Below the pieces are notes generated by a model that was not told where the DNA came from, did no database searches, and saw nothing but the letters and a program-made list of their open reading frames with translations. The position numbers and the translations under genes were made by a program. Below, piece after piece: positions 55,547-63,977 of a stretch of 64,000 nucleotides of DNA. The first letter of the stretch is position 1; the number at the start of each line of letters is the position of its first letter. The DNA is from Nostoc flagelliforme FACHB-838 (GTDB taxonomy: Bacteria > Cyanobacteriota > Cyanobacteriia > Cyanobacteriales > Nostocaceae). The stretch is taken from the NCBI RefSeq assembly GCF_014698065.1, contig NZ_JACJSI010000035.1, forward strand, positions 1 to 64,000. Direction: 5' to 3'.

Positions 55547-56971
55547 ATGTCCAGCAAGATAAAGTTTGGTACTGATGGATGGCGAGGGATTATTGCCGAT
55601 GACTTTACTTTTCCCAATGTGCGGAAAGTAACAAGGGCAATCGCCACTTACTTGGAAACAGCCTACACAAAAGATAGACCAGTACTTATTGCCTACGATA
55701 CTCGCTTTTTAGCTGACCAGTTTGCCCAAACAGCGGCCCAAGTATTGGCAGACTTGGGTTGGACTGTGAAAATTACCGATCGGGATTGCCCCACACCAGT
55801 AATTGCCTACAACGCTCGCCACCTAAATTCCGCAGGAGCGTTGATGTTTACTGCTAGCCATAATCCAGCACCCTACTGTGGAATTAAATATATACCCGAT
55901 TATGCTGGGCCTGCCACTCCAGAGATTACTGACACTATTGTGGCAAATATAGAAAGTGCATCGGATGAGTTGCCTGGGAACAACCCATCAGGTTCAATTT
56001 CAATTTTCGATCCGAAACCTGATTACCTACAATTTATTTACACCTTACTTGATGTAGAAAAGATTAAAAGCGCTAATTTAAAGGTAAAGTACGATGCTTT
56101 GTATTCTACCTCTCGCGGCTATTTAGATGAAGTTTTGCAGCATAGTGGCGTTCAGTTAGAAAGTTTTCACGACTGGAGGGATGTTTTATTTGGGGGTGGA
56201 ATGCCAGAACCCAAAGGAGAAGAATTAGTTGAATTAGTGGAAGCAGTAATCCGGGATCATGCTGATTTGGGTTTAGCAACGGATGGAGATAGCGATCGCT
56301 TTGGTATTGTTGATGAACAAGGAACTGTCCTCACTCCGAATACTGTGTTGTTAGTTTTAGCACGTCATTTAATCAAAAATAAAGGTAAAACTGGCGCGAT
56401 AGTTCGCACTGTAGCTACAACCCACTTGCTGGATAATTTCGCTGCTAAGAATGGGCTGCAAATTTATGAAACACCAGTAGGTTTTAAATATATAGGCGAA
56501 AAAATGCGGGAAACTGCCGTATTAATTGGTGGAGAAGAATCAGGTGGTTTGAGTATTATTGGGCATATTCCCGAAAAAGACGGGGTATTAGCCGATATGC
56601 TGGTGGCGGAAGCGATCGCTTATGAAGGCAAACCGCTAAGTCAACTTGTCAAAGAAGCGATCGCTGAGGCCGATGGCCCACTTTACAATAACCGGCTAGA
56701 CTTGCACCTCACAGAGGCTCACAAAACCGCTGTCATCGACTCCTTTACCAGAAATCCACCTACAGAGGTAGCAGGAATTAAAGTTAAGGAAGTTGGACGT
56801 AAAGACGGTATTAAGCTTTATTTAGAAGAAGGTAGCTGGGTTTTACTGCGTCCTTCCGGTACAGAACCACTGGTGCGCGTCTACCTCGAAACCAACACTC
56901 CCGAAAAACTCACCCAAATCGCCCAAGAGTTAAAAAATGTCATTGCTAAACTAGAAGCAGTTGCAGTTTAA
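55547..56971 (+). CDS. Phosphoglucomutase/phosphomannomutase
   Basis: From the ATG at 55547 the product has 474 residues; the frame is open upstream to 55472. All four loops of an active alpha-phosphohexomutase are present: phosphoserine Ser104 in FTASHNP, the Mg loop DGDSDR (about 246-251), the sugar loop GGEESGG and the phosphate loop RPSGTEPLVRVY. It interconverts 1- and 6-phosphates of glucose or mannose. It provides an internal contrast to the mutase-like domain at 30393-32921, which has lost these motifs. Confidence 0.94.
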   Translation: MSSKIKFGTDGWRGIIADDFTFPNVRKVTRAIATYLETAYTKDRPVLIAYDTRFLADQFAQTAAQVLADLGWTVKITDRDCPTPVIAYNARHLNSAGALMFTASHNPAPYCGIKYIPDYAGPATPEITDTIVANIESASDELPGNNPSGSISIFDPKPDYLQFIYTLLDVEKIKSANLKVKYDALYSTSRGYLDEVLQHSGVQLESFHDWRDVLFGGGMPEPKGEELVELVEAVIRDHADLGLATDGDSDRFGIVDEQGTVLTPNTVLLVLARHLIKNKGKTGAIVRTVATTHLLDNFAAKNGLQIYETPVGFKYIGEKMRETAVLIGGEESGGLSIIGHIPEKDGVLADMLVAEAIAYEGKPLSQLVKEAIAEADGPLYNNRLDLHLTEAHKTAVIDSFTRNPPTEVAGIKVKEVGRKDGIKLYLEEGSWVLLRPSGTEPLVRVYLETNTPEKLTQIAQELKNVIAKLEAVAV

Positions 56972-57109
56972 TCTATCAGAATTAAGAATTAAAAATTAAG
57001 AGTTATGAATTAGGAGTTAAGAATTGTTAATTTACAACTATTGACTCCTAATTTCTCATTTCTAGCAAAATATAACTCCTAACTTCTAACTCCTCACTTC
57101 AATCCAAGA

Positions 57110-57388
57110 ATGAAAACTTTGGCTCCTTTTTTGACATCTCTAGTTATAGCGGTTTGGGTAATCGCGATCGCAATTATTTCCGTCCAAAATGCCACACCTG
57201 TATCGTTAAAATTCTTAACATTCCAATCGATTCAGATACCAATGGGTTTAGTGCTGGCTTTTAGTGCCGTTGTCGGTTTAATTGGCATGGCACTGCTGCA
57301 ACCTCTGTGGGGACTTGCTGGTATTGGGCAGCGTAATTCTCGATTAGAAGAGGATGCGGAGTTTTTTGTTGATGATGAAGACTTTTGA
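57110..57388 (+). CDS. LapA-domain (DUF1049) membrane protein
   Basis: The 92-residue product has two membrane helices separated by a short loop, with the family pattern SVQNATPVSLKFLTFQSIQIPMGLVLAFSAVVGLI, and an acidic C-terminal tail (RLEEDAEFFVDDEDF). LapA-domain proteins are small inner-membrane proteins linked to envelope assembly in other bacteria; the role here is unknown. It follows a degenerate TAAGAATTA-type repeat tract at 56980-57090. Confidence 0.85.
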   Translation: MKTLAPFLTSLVIAVWVIAIAIISVQNATPVSLKFLTFQSIQIPMGLVLAFSAVVGLIGMALLQPLWGLAGIGQRNSRLEEDAEFFVDDEDF

Positions 57389-57401
57389 GGTTTGAATAGC
57401 T

Positions 57402-57668
57402 GTGCAGTATCAAAACATTATTACAATCGAAGCAGGAAAACGAGGTGGTAAGCCTTGTATTAGAGGAATGCGAATTACTGTATACGATGTTTTATCTTAT
57501 CTTGCCTCTGGGATGACCTACGAGGAATTACTTGATGACTTTTCTTATTTGACACAAGAGGATATTTTGGCTTGCCTAAGCTATGCGGCGGTGAGTCTTG
57601 CAAAAGTCGCTTTTACTTCTTCATCATCAGCAAAGTCTCCAGTATTCGCTTCAGCAATCCCCTTTTGA
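57402..57668 (+). pseudogene. DUF433-domain antitoxin-like gene, 3' end replaced
   Basis: Starting with GTG at 57402, the first 62 residues match DUF433 antitoxin-like proteins (ITIEAGKRGGKPCIRGMRITVYDVL and LTQEDILACLSYAA). After SYAA the sequence stops resembling the family and runs through the complement of the next gene, ending FASAIPF. The expected partner toxin gene is absent. The gene was probably cut by a deletion or recombination with the convergent antitoxin gene at about 57590. Confidence 0.7.
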
Positions 57669-57859
57669 ATTTCCTCGGTTTGCCACTGATACATCTCTAG
57701 ATAAGTGGCTACCGCTTCATTAAGTATGTGGCTGCGATCGCAATTGCAATGAATTGCGATCGCATCAAGTGCAGCCTTGCGATCGCTATCTATCCGATAC
57801 GTAATATTTTCTTTGCTTATTGTCTTGTGAAAATTATCTTGCAATATATTATATTGCAA
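57581..57859 (-). CDS. Ribbon-helix-helix (CopG/ParD-like) antitoxin, orphan
   Basis: The 92-residue product has a ribbon-helix-helix segment (ITYRIDSDRKAALDAIAIHCNCDRSHILNEAVATYLEMYQW) and a C-terminal tail with EIQKGIAEANTGDFADDEEVKATFARL, typical of ParD/RHH antitoxins. No ParE-like toxin follows; the stop codon is supplied by DUF433 DNA read in reverse. The ATG is at 57859. It may still bind DNA as an orphan repressor. Confidence 0.75.
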   Translation of the reverse strand: MQYNILQDNFHKTISKENITYRIDSDRKAALDAIAIHCNCDRSHILNEAVATYLEMYQWQTEEIQKGIAEANTGDFADDEEVKATFARLTAA

Positions 57860-57923
57860 TGCAACGTGATTATAGTGGCGATCGCTATTATCTCAGAGCG
57901 TCTGTAATCCTCACACTACATAA

Positions 57924-57949
57924 AAAAAGCCTACGTTGGCAGGCTTTTT
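57924..57949. terminator. Bidirectional hairpin terminator
   Basis: AAAAAGCCT (57924-57932) pairs perfectly with AGGCTTTTT (57941-57949) around an eight-base loop, giving a T tail on both strands. On the minus strand it lies just after the two-gene operon that ends at 57986. Confidence 0.7.
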
Positions 57950-57985
57950 AGAAAGTTTTGGGAGAGCGATCGCGCTGTTATAAAA

Positions 57986-58393
57986 TTAAAATGTCCATTC
58001 ATGATTTGGATCATCTAGGGCGGCACGAACAGTAGCTAAATTTGCAAGGTCTTTGAAGGGGCTAGATTTAGCTATTTCTGTGATTGAATTTAAGGTAAGG
58101 GCTAGTTGGTCATTATTGCCGGATGCGATCGCATTATCAACGACAGCAAACAAAGCGCGAAAGTTTTCTGCACGTTCATCAAAAGAGCGATCTAGATATG
58201 CCATCAGCAACTCTCGCTGGGTGTTAATCTTAGTGATTGTTTCATTTTCCCAAGCATCAATCTTTCGTCTCTTTGTCTGTTCCTGTTCAGCAACTTTTAG
58301 GCAATCGGTGTATGCTGAAAGCATTTGCTGTAGAGATTCAGCAGGATTAATGACTTCGTTGACTACTACTTTGGCAACTTTCTTGATTGACAT
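57986..58393 (-). CDS. Hypothetical protein, second gene of a two-gene operon
   Basis: The 135-residue product is predicted mostly helical and charged, without membrane segments: ESLQQMLSAYTDCLKVAEQEQTKRRKIDAWENETITKINTQRELL. It closes with the short tail DDPNHEWTF. No family is recognised by name. It begins two bases after the stop of the upstream Gly/Ala-rich membrane protein, so the two are translated together and probably act together. A terminator follows. Confidence 0.65.
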   Translation of the reverse strand: MSIKKVAKVVVNEVINPAESLQQMLSAYTDCLKVAEQEQTKRRKIDAWENETITKINTQRELLMAYLDRSFDERAENFRALFAVVDNAIASGNNDQLALTLNSITEIAKSSPFKDLANLATVRAALDDPNHEWTF

Positions 58394-58395
58394 TT

Positions 58396-59367
58396 TTAAT
58401 TGCCTCCAAGGGTATGGTATTTTGCTTTGATAGTTGCAGTAGCAGCATTTAGATTCCCTTGATTATCTAGAACAGGGGTTTTCATAATTTCTGCAAGCGC
58501 CTTCACTAAAAGCCCTAGCTGCTGGAATTTACTAGCATCCCTGTTTTTATCAAATGATGGCAAAGATTCAAGTTCGTTCCAACCCACAACAGCAAGATTG
58601 TTGAGAGATTCAACCAAATCCATCAACTCTGTAATTTGCCGTTTCACTTGCTGCATAAAGTCTTTTGCTGCTTCAATTTTAGCGATCGCTGTGTTAACTT
58701 CAGCTTCATATTCCCGTGCCTTTGTCAACGCTTTCTCGCCTTCACCAGCCAGCACAAAGCCTCCAATTAGTACAGCCGGCCCAACAGTAATACCACCCAA
58801 CACAATAGAACCAAGAGCCATACCTCCGCCACCGGCAGCTAATGAGCCACCGCCCAGCCATGCTAGAGTCGCATTCCAGGCGGCAGCACCACTGAGTCCT
58901 CCTATAAGTGTTCCAGTACTCGCTACCCCTACAGAGGTAGCAAGACCCATTGCGCCACTGTATCCTGCTGCTGCTGCCCCGATAGCCTTACCGCCACCTT
59001 TGAAAAACTGTTCAGCTTCCATTGCGGCAGTTTTGTACTCTTTGATCTGCTGAACTGAAATTCCGTCTAGCCCCTCTAAGAACTCCTTTTCGCTTTGTTT
59101 TGCTTTACCAATGTTTCGTTCGATAAAGTCAACAAAACGTCCAATTGTACGCATCATTACATCAAGCTGGAGTTGACCATACTCTTCTGCCAGTTCGTTA
59201 GTTGCTTCCCAGTCTGCTTTTAATTGGCTGACAGCATCCTCATGACGCTTTTGAGCGCGTTTGCCAATTTCTTTTGCCTCATTCATATCGGCAACGCCTA
59301 TAGCACCTGCACCTACACCAAAAACAGCGCCAGCTATAGCAACAGCACCTAAGATCAGTGGAATCAT
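58396..59367 (-). CDS. Hypothetical Gly/Ala-rich membrane-active protein, first gene of a two-gene operon
   Basis: The 323-residue product has an N-terminal hydrophobic stretch (LILGAVAIAGAVFGVGAGAIGV), a charged helical segment (about 30-120), a central Gly/Ala-rich hydrophobic block (about 125-210, with GGGSLAAGGGGMALG) and a second helical segment (about 210-265). This helix - glycine-rich hydrophobic - helix plan resembles glycine-zipper or alpha-pore-forming proteins. That is a topological impression, not homology. It is followed immediately by the 135-residue protein. Toxin, envelope or defence roles are all possible. Confidence 0.65.
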   Translation of the reverse strand: MIPLILGAVAIAGAVFGVGAGAIGVADMNEAKEIGKRAQKRHEDAVSQLKADWEATNELAEEYGQLQLDVMMRTIGRFVDFIERNIGKAKQSEKEFLEGLDGISVQQIKEYKTAAMEAEQFFKGGGKAIGAAAAGYSGAMGLATSVGVASTGTLIGGLSGAAAWNATLAWLGGGSLAAGGGGMALGSIVLGGITVGPAVLIGGFVLAGEGEKALTKAREYEAEVNTAIAKIEAAKDFMQQVKRQITELMDLVESLNNLAVVGWNELESLPSFDKNRDASKFQQLGLLVKALAEIMKTPVLDNQGNLNAATATIKAKYHTLGGN

Positions 59368-59642
59368 GAAATACTCCTGTTAATACTTGTCTACGGGTTC
59401 GCCATAAAAATAAAGCATCACCTTATACTTATTTTTCCCGCAGATACCAACTAATGAACATTCAGAAGGTATAAATTTGAGAGTGCGATGAATGCGGTTG
59501 TTAATCCTTTTCGTGTTGAGTGCGATCGCACAGAGGTTAAAACTTCAATCCAACAGACAAGCGATGTCTACGACGGGCTATTCGGTGTCGCACTCCAATT
59601 GACGCTAAAATATTAATCGCAATCTTGTGGAGATGATTGGTA

Positions 59643-59804
59643 ATGAAAATTAAAGCAGTTATCTGGCAAGAAGACGGTGTGTGGTGTGCTTCTGTACCTG
59701 CCCTACCAGGATGCCACACTTGGGGAGACAACTATGAACATTTGTTAGAGATGCTGCAAGATGCAATTCAAGGTTGGTTGGAAGTTGCTAGCGAACGAGA
59801 ATAA
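59643..59804 (+). CDS. hicB: HicB-like antitoxin (short)
   Basis: This 53-residue frame reads MKIKAVIWQEDGVWCASVPA and ALPGCHTWGDNYEHLLEML, the HicB partial RNase-H-fold pattern, and ends VASERE. It is shorter than usual HicB but contains the whole core. A GGTAATG start context follows a GTGGAGATG stretch. Its partner hicA follows after 35 bp but is frameshifted, and a truncated second copy of this gene's start lies at 60063-60151. Confidence 0.8.
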   Translation: MKIKAVIWQEDGVWCASVPALPGCHTWGDNYEHLLEMLQDAIQGWLEVASERE

Positions 59805-59839
59805 CTTGACCCGGAGAAACAGTTGGTTGAAATATCGCT

Positions 59840-60048
59840 ATGAAAGCGGTTTCAGGTAAAGCACTTTGTAAAATTTTGGAACGGCAAGGTTGGGAATTGA
59901 AACGGATTACTGGCAGTCATCATATTTACGTAAAAGAAAGTGTTGATGTTATCCCTCCGTTCCGGTTCATAGTAATCGAGACTTACCGATTGGAACTTTG
60001 AAAAGCATTATGAAAGATGCTGGACTTACCGAAGAAGATTTGGACTAA
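59840..60048 (+). pseudogene. hicA: HicA-like toxin gene with a frameshift
   Basis: The first 37 codons read as HicA (MKAVSGKALCKILERQGWEL, then TGSHHIYVKES with the catalytic-type His). Near 59951-59960 the frame shifts by a net +2 (or -1) and stops at 59999-60001. In the other frame the expected continuation VPVHSNRDLPIGTLKSIMKD and GLTEEDLD is intact, ending at TAA 60046-60048. The total length of 209 bp confirms the lesion. The toxin is probably lost, unless the change is an error. Confidence 0.85.
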
Positions 60049-60062
60049 AAGCGATCGCGCAC

Positions 60063-60151
60063 GCCTTGAAGCTAAAATATTAGTTGCAATCTTGTAGAGA
60101 TGATTGGCGATGAAAATTAAAGCCGTTATCTGCCAAGAAGAAGATTTGTAG
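60063..60151 (+). pseudogene. Truncated duplicate of the hicB upstream region and start
   Basis: The sequence from GCCTTGAAGCTAAAATATTA through ATGAAAATTAAAGCCGTTAT repeats the segment before and at the start of hicB (59600-59670), with a few changes. After about ten codons the copy decays and hits a stop (60149-60151), followed by unrelated DNA. It marks a tandem duplication of the hicBA module that has since been lost. Confidence 0.8.
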
Positions 60152-60275
60152 TGTCTTTAATTAATCAATTTAGTTAAAAATTTAAAACTTAATACATTGT
60201 TAAGTTGGCAAAATAGTCAAGAGTCAAAACTTTTGACTCCTGACTTTTGATAATGGAGTAGACAATAGTTAACAA

Positions 60276-60674
60276 CTAACCGCCACGCTTCAGTGCCGTC
60301 TCTACCTGCTGTAACTCCTTCTCTAAACGAGTTTTGAGTTTTTCGGGTACGGGACGATTTGGATAAGAACTGTAGTGTCCAGCCAGGGAGTTGAGGGCTG
60401 TTCGCATGGTTGTAAAAGAGCCAAGACCAGAAACTGAGTTAACCCGCTGATAGCGAGCTGAAAAGTCATTAATTTTTTGACGCGCTTCTGCTTGAATTTC
60501 TGCTTTGTCTGATGAATCTTGTGAAATATCCAAAGCTTGTCTCATAATATTGACCACAGCTAAGGTGTCTTGACGATAATCCCCAGTCAAACTATCTGGA
60601 CTGCCAGAACAACCCATTAAGCCGATAGCTACAACCAAAACCAGCGCAAGCAAACGCGACCAATAGCGCTTCAT
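60276..60674 (-). CDS. psb27: Photosystem II assembly lipoprotein Psb27
   Basis: From the ATG at 60674 the product has 132 residues, with a lipoprotein signal ending at GLMGC (Cys22). The mature part is the four-helix Psb27 fold: LTGDYRQDTLAVVNIMRQAL, INDFSARYQRV, SFTTMRTALNSLAGHYSSYPNRPVPEKLK and the closing ETALKRGG. Psb27 binds CP43 on the lumenal side of assembly-state photosystem II and aids Mn-cluster formation and repair. ATGs at 60680 and 60704 are alternatives. Confidence 0.95.
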   Translation of the reverse strand: MKRYWSRLLALVLVVAIGLMGCSGSPDSLTGDYRQDTLAVVNIMRQALDISQDSSDKAEIQAEARQKINDFSARYQRVNSVSGLGSFTTMRTALNSLAGHYSSYPNRPVPEKLKTRLEKELQQVETALKRGG

Positions 60675-60954
60675 ATGCATTAAGTAAAAGAATACGTAAA
60701 TCAATGTCCATAGTATCTTGGATTGGTAGCTTGGGGATCAATTGAATGGGGAGTGGGCAGAGACGCGATTGATAACGTCTGTACTAGGGAGTAGACTAGG
60801 CTGTTTATTTCCCTAAAAAACGCTCAATTATAAGTATATTGGGCAAAAAATCGGATAATTAAAAAATATGATGAGCCAATTATCACCGCTATCCCTTCTC
60901 TGCGAGAGATTTTGCCAACGGCAACCGCTTTGGTGTAGACAGTTAAAGATTTAA

Positions 60955-61685
60955 TCAATTAAATTTTTCTTGCCTCAATCTTTGCAATTTAAGCATCGTA
61001 ATACATATCATCAGCCACAAAAAACCGACTCCATAACCTGCAATTATGTCTGTGGGCCAATGGACTCCTAAATATAAGCGGCTGATACCAATAGCAACAA
61101 TTAAAATAACCGCCAAACTATAAATAACTTTGGCAAAACTAGGATAGTGAGTTGCCACTTCGTAAGCAATAAAACCATATAGTGAGTTGCCACTTCGTAA
61201 GCAATAAAACCATAAAGCACCATCGAGCCTAGTGCATGGCCACTAGGAAAACTAAAAGATTTTTCAGTAATCAAGCGATGCCACAATTCCGGGCGAGGTT
61301 TAGAAAAAAACAACTTTAGCCCTGTATTTAAAATTAATGCTCCTAAGCAAGCAAGTACAAACAATTTGGCTTCTTCTCGGTAACGTCGCCACGAAAGTAA
61401 TAATAAAGTAATGCCTGCAACTACAACCACTGTATTAGGATTACCAAGATTTGTAATAAACAGCATTAAATTATCTAAATTGGGATTAGCGAACTGATGT
61501 AACCATAAGAGAAAAGTAGTATCAAATGTAAAAGCATCTCGCTCCAAAACCTCTTCAGCCAATTGTGCTAAAACAAAAAGAATGAGCAGACAACTAGCAA
61601 GTCCAACAATGCCAATTGTGGCGATTAAGGGAGCCAAACGAGGATATATATTACGCAACCAGAAATTAGAAATTTGTCGGAGCAT
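60955..61685 (-). pseudogene. PAP2-family phosphatase broken by a 35-bp tandem duplication
   Basis: Two frames together encode one PAP2 phosphatase. The first (61101-61685) holds five membrane helices, the KLFFSKPRP motif and FPSGH; the second (60955-61158) holds SRLYLGVHWPTD with the catalytic His. Between them the 35-bp block TAGTGAGTTGCCACTTCGTA... occurs twice in tandem (61145-61179 and 61180-61214). Removing one copy restores a continuous 231-residue frame. The intact enzyme would dephosphorylate a lipid phosphate such as undecaprenyl pyrophosphate or phosphatidate. The duplication could be reversible. Confidence 0.85.
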
Positions 61686-61816
61686 ACTTTAATGTTATTC
61701 ATCATTAGAAGGACTACGCACAGTTAGTCTTCTGGAGCTTTTTTATCCACAGAGTAAGAAGATTGAAGAGGAAATTTTTTGCCAAAATTGTTACCCACCT
61801 TGAAAGGGCTACTCTT

Positions 61817-61870
61817 AGGGACTTCCAGTTAAAAAACATTTTAGGAGCGCAAGACCTTGCGCCCCTAAAA
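61817..61870 (+). repeat. Interspersed repeat: AGGGACTT head plus GCGCAAG hairpin
   Basis: The head AGGGACTTCCA...TAAAAAACAT is followed by a hairpin with arms TTTTAGG-A-GCGCAAG and CTTGCGC-C-CCTAAAA-type sequence. It is the second copy of the family at 23155-23212 and shares the AAGACCTTGCGCCCCT core. It lies between the PAP2 gene and cofH. Confidence 0.65.
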
Positions 61871-61915
61871 ATCTACAAATAATTTGGCATAATTTATTTA
61901 TTTTTTACAACTACC

Positions 61916-63058
61916 TTAACTCTTAATTTTCTGATAAAGAGTATCTCTTTGTTGGTAAGGTCTTCCTAAAGAAGCGATCGCAGTTTGCAAAGTTTCCACT
62001 TCCATACACGTACCACCCAAAGCACCTGCCATTGTGGTAATATGCTCCTCCATCAAGGTGCCACCGATATCGTTGCAACCCCAAACCAAGGCTTCCGTTG
62101 CACCTGCAAGCCCCAGTTTTACCCAACTCTGCTGATGATTGGGAATCCAATTACCTAAGTAAATCCGCGCCACAGCGCCTAGTAACAGTGCATCACTCAA
62201 AACTGGTTGATCGCGTCCGACGCGGCGACGTAAGGATTTAGGCGCTTCTTGCCCAACAAAAGGTAATAAAATAAACTCCGTGATCTTTGCTGGATATCCC
62301 TGATTGATGGCAGTTTTTTGGAGCGATCGTAATTTTTCTAAATGCCCGATTTGCTGTTCATGGGTTTCAATATGCCCAGATAACATCGTGCTAGTGGTAT
62401 GCAAGCCTAATTTGTGAGCAGTGCTAACAATTTCTAGCCAAGTGGCTGTATCAATCTTTTCTGGACACAATATCCGCCTTACCTCATCGTCTAACACTTC
62501 AGCTGCTGTTCCCGGCATTGAGCCAACACCAGCATCACGCAAAGCACTAATCACATCAGCATATTCAAGTCCGTCAAGTCTGGCGATAAATTGCACTTCT
62601 TGGGGAGAGAAAGCGTGGAGATGTATGTGGGGAAATTCCTGTTTGATGGTTTCTACAACCTTGAGATAATAGGGCAGAGATTTGCCATTTATCAGCGCTT
62701 GTGGATTTAACCCCCCCTGCATACAGATTTCCGTCGCACCCCGTTGTACTGCATCTGTCGCTTTTTCCAATATTTGCGCCGAATCTAACCAGTATGCATC
62801 GGCATCACTATCATCTCGACGGAAAGCACAAAAACTACAGTGCTGCTCACAAATATTAGTAAAGTTGATATTACGATTAATTATGTATGTAACCGTATCA
62901 CCTGCTTGAGTACGGCGGAGTGTGTCGGATGTAGTACGTATTGCTGCGATCGCCTCTGGATCAGTTTGTTGTAACAATACCACTCCCTCTTCGAGAGATA
63001 AGTCATATCCCATCAAGGCACGGTCAAGAATTTTTTCAACAGAAATTTTTGTCAACAT
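61916..63058 (-). CDS. cofH: FO synthase subunit 2 (radical SAM enzyme)
   Basis: This 380-residue radical SAM protein has the cluster motif Cys70-x3-Cys74-x2-Cys77 ([12 protein letters not shown]), a MQGGLNP segment (about 113-119), LHAFSPQEV and SMPGTAAE, all typical of CofH. With CofG it makes 7,8-didemethyl-8-hydroxy-5-deazariboflavin (FO) from tyrosine and a pyrimidine. In cyanobacteria FO serves as the antenna of deazaflavin photolyases. CofG is not in the window. Confidence 0.93.
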   Translation of the reverse strand: MLTKISVEKILDRALMGYDLSLEEGVVLLQQTDPEAIAAIRTTSDTLRRTQAGDTVTYIINRNINFTNICEQHCSFCAFRRDDSDADAYWLDSAQILEKATDAVQRGATEICMQGGLNPQALINGKSLPYYLKVVETIKQEFPHIHLHAFSPQEVQFIARLDGLEYADVISALRDAGVGSMPGTAAEVLDDEVRRILCPEKIDTATWLEIVSTAHKLGLHTTSTMLSGHIETHEQQIGHLEKLRSLQKTAINQGYPAKITEFILLPFVGQEAPKSLRRRVGRDQPVLSDALLLGAVARIYLGNWIPNHQQSWVKLGLAGATEALVWGCNDIGGTLMEEHITTMAGALGGTCMEVETLQTAIASLGRPYQQRDTLYQKIKS

Positions 63059-63140
63059 TACTTTCTTAATTTCTCGGTAAATATTAATTTTTTATCTTCT
63101 AAACAATTAAATTTTACTTAAAAAATATGGCTATTTTTAA

Positions 63141-63977
63141 TTAAAAATTACAAAACTTATGCAATATTCTTTGCCGTAAGCGCTCTAAAGCTGGTTCTTC
63201 TTCGGGTGATACCTCAGCAAATAATATCTCATATATCAGTGGCACTCCTAGCTGTAAATCTTCAAGAATTTCGCGTTGATTAAAAACATCTTGGGGTTTT
63301 CCTTCTATCACCAGTTGTCCCCGATCCATGACAAATATCCAGTCTGCCCAACGATAAACTAAATCAAGATCGTGGGTTGCCATTACTATAGTTGTACCAT
63401 CTGCATGAATCTTTTTCAGGGTTGCCATCAACTTACGAGTATGCAACTTATCAAGATACGCCGTTGGTTCATCTAATAATAGCAGTTCTGGTTTTAGCAC
63501 CATAACATCAGCTATAGAAACTCGCTTTTTTTGCCCTAAACTGAGATGATGAACAGGTCTTTGTGCTAGTTGAGTAAGTTCAAATTCGACTAAAGCTTGT
63601 TCAACTCGTTGTTTAATTTCTCTTATTGGCAATCCTAAATTGCACAAGCCATAAGAAATATCTTCCTCAACGGTAGAAGCTACTAGTTGTTGCTCTGGAT
63701 CTTGAAAAACTAGACCTACCTGTTGGCGTAACTTCATCAATGATTGACGGTCGTATTTTAGAGGTTTACCCTGCCAATTTACGCTACCTTTTTGGGGTTT
63801 ATATAACCCGTTAGCTAATAAAAATAATGTAGTTTTACCGCAACCATTTTGACCTATTAACGCACATTTTTTATGATAAGGTATTCTAAGATTTAACCCA
63901 TTTAAAGCTGATTCATGTGCGCTTGGATAAGTGTAATATAATTGTTCAAATTCGAGTAAAAATTGTTGCATGATCAT
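63141..63977 (-). CDS. Energy-coupling factor ABC ATPase (CbiO/EcfA-like)
   Basis: This 278-residue ABC ATPase has Walker A GQNGCGKTT (42-50), a Q-loop VFQDPEQQLVASTVEEDI typical of ECF ATPases, signature HLSLGQKKRVSIA and Walker B LLLLDEPTAYLD. No S or T component lies beside it in this window; they may be beyond the right edge. It is a second, separate ECF-type ATPase from the one at 38921. The start may be the ATG at 63977 or 63971. Confidence 0.9.
   Translation of the reverse strand: MIMQQFLLEFEQLYYTYPSAHESALNGLNLRIPYHKKCALIGQNGCGKTTLFLLANGLYKPQKGSVNWQGKPLKYDRQSLMKLRQQVGLVFQDPEQQLVASTVEEDISYGLCNLGLPIREIKQRVEQALVEFELTQLAQRPVHHLSLGQKKRVSIADVMVLKPELLLLDEPTAYLDKLHTRKLMATLKKIHADGTTIVMATHDLDLVYRWADWIFVMDRGQLVIEGKPQDVFNQREILEDLQLGVPLIYEILFAEVSPEEEPALERLRQRILHKFCNF

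Noticed and set aside
59537..59731. 64-residue minus-strand frame over hicB
   Set aside because: It is the shadow of the HicB frame and repeat DNA; HicB on the plus strand has clear family motifs.
61923..62150. 75-residue frame inside cofH in another frame
   Set aside because: It overlaps the C-terminal part of an intact CofH and has no independent support.
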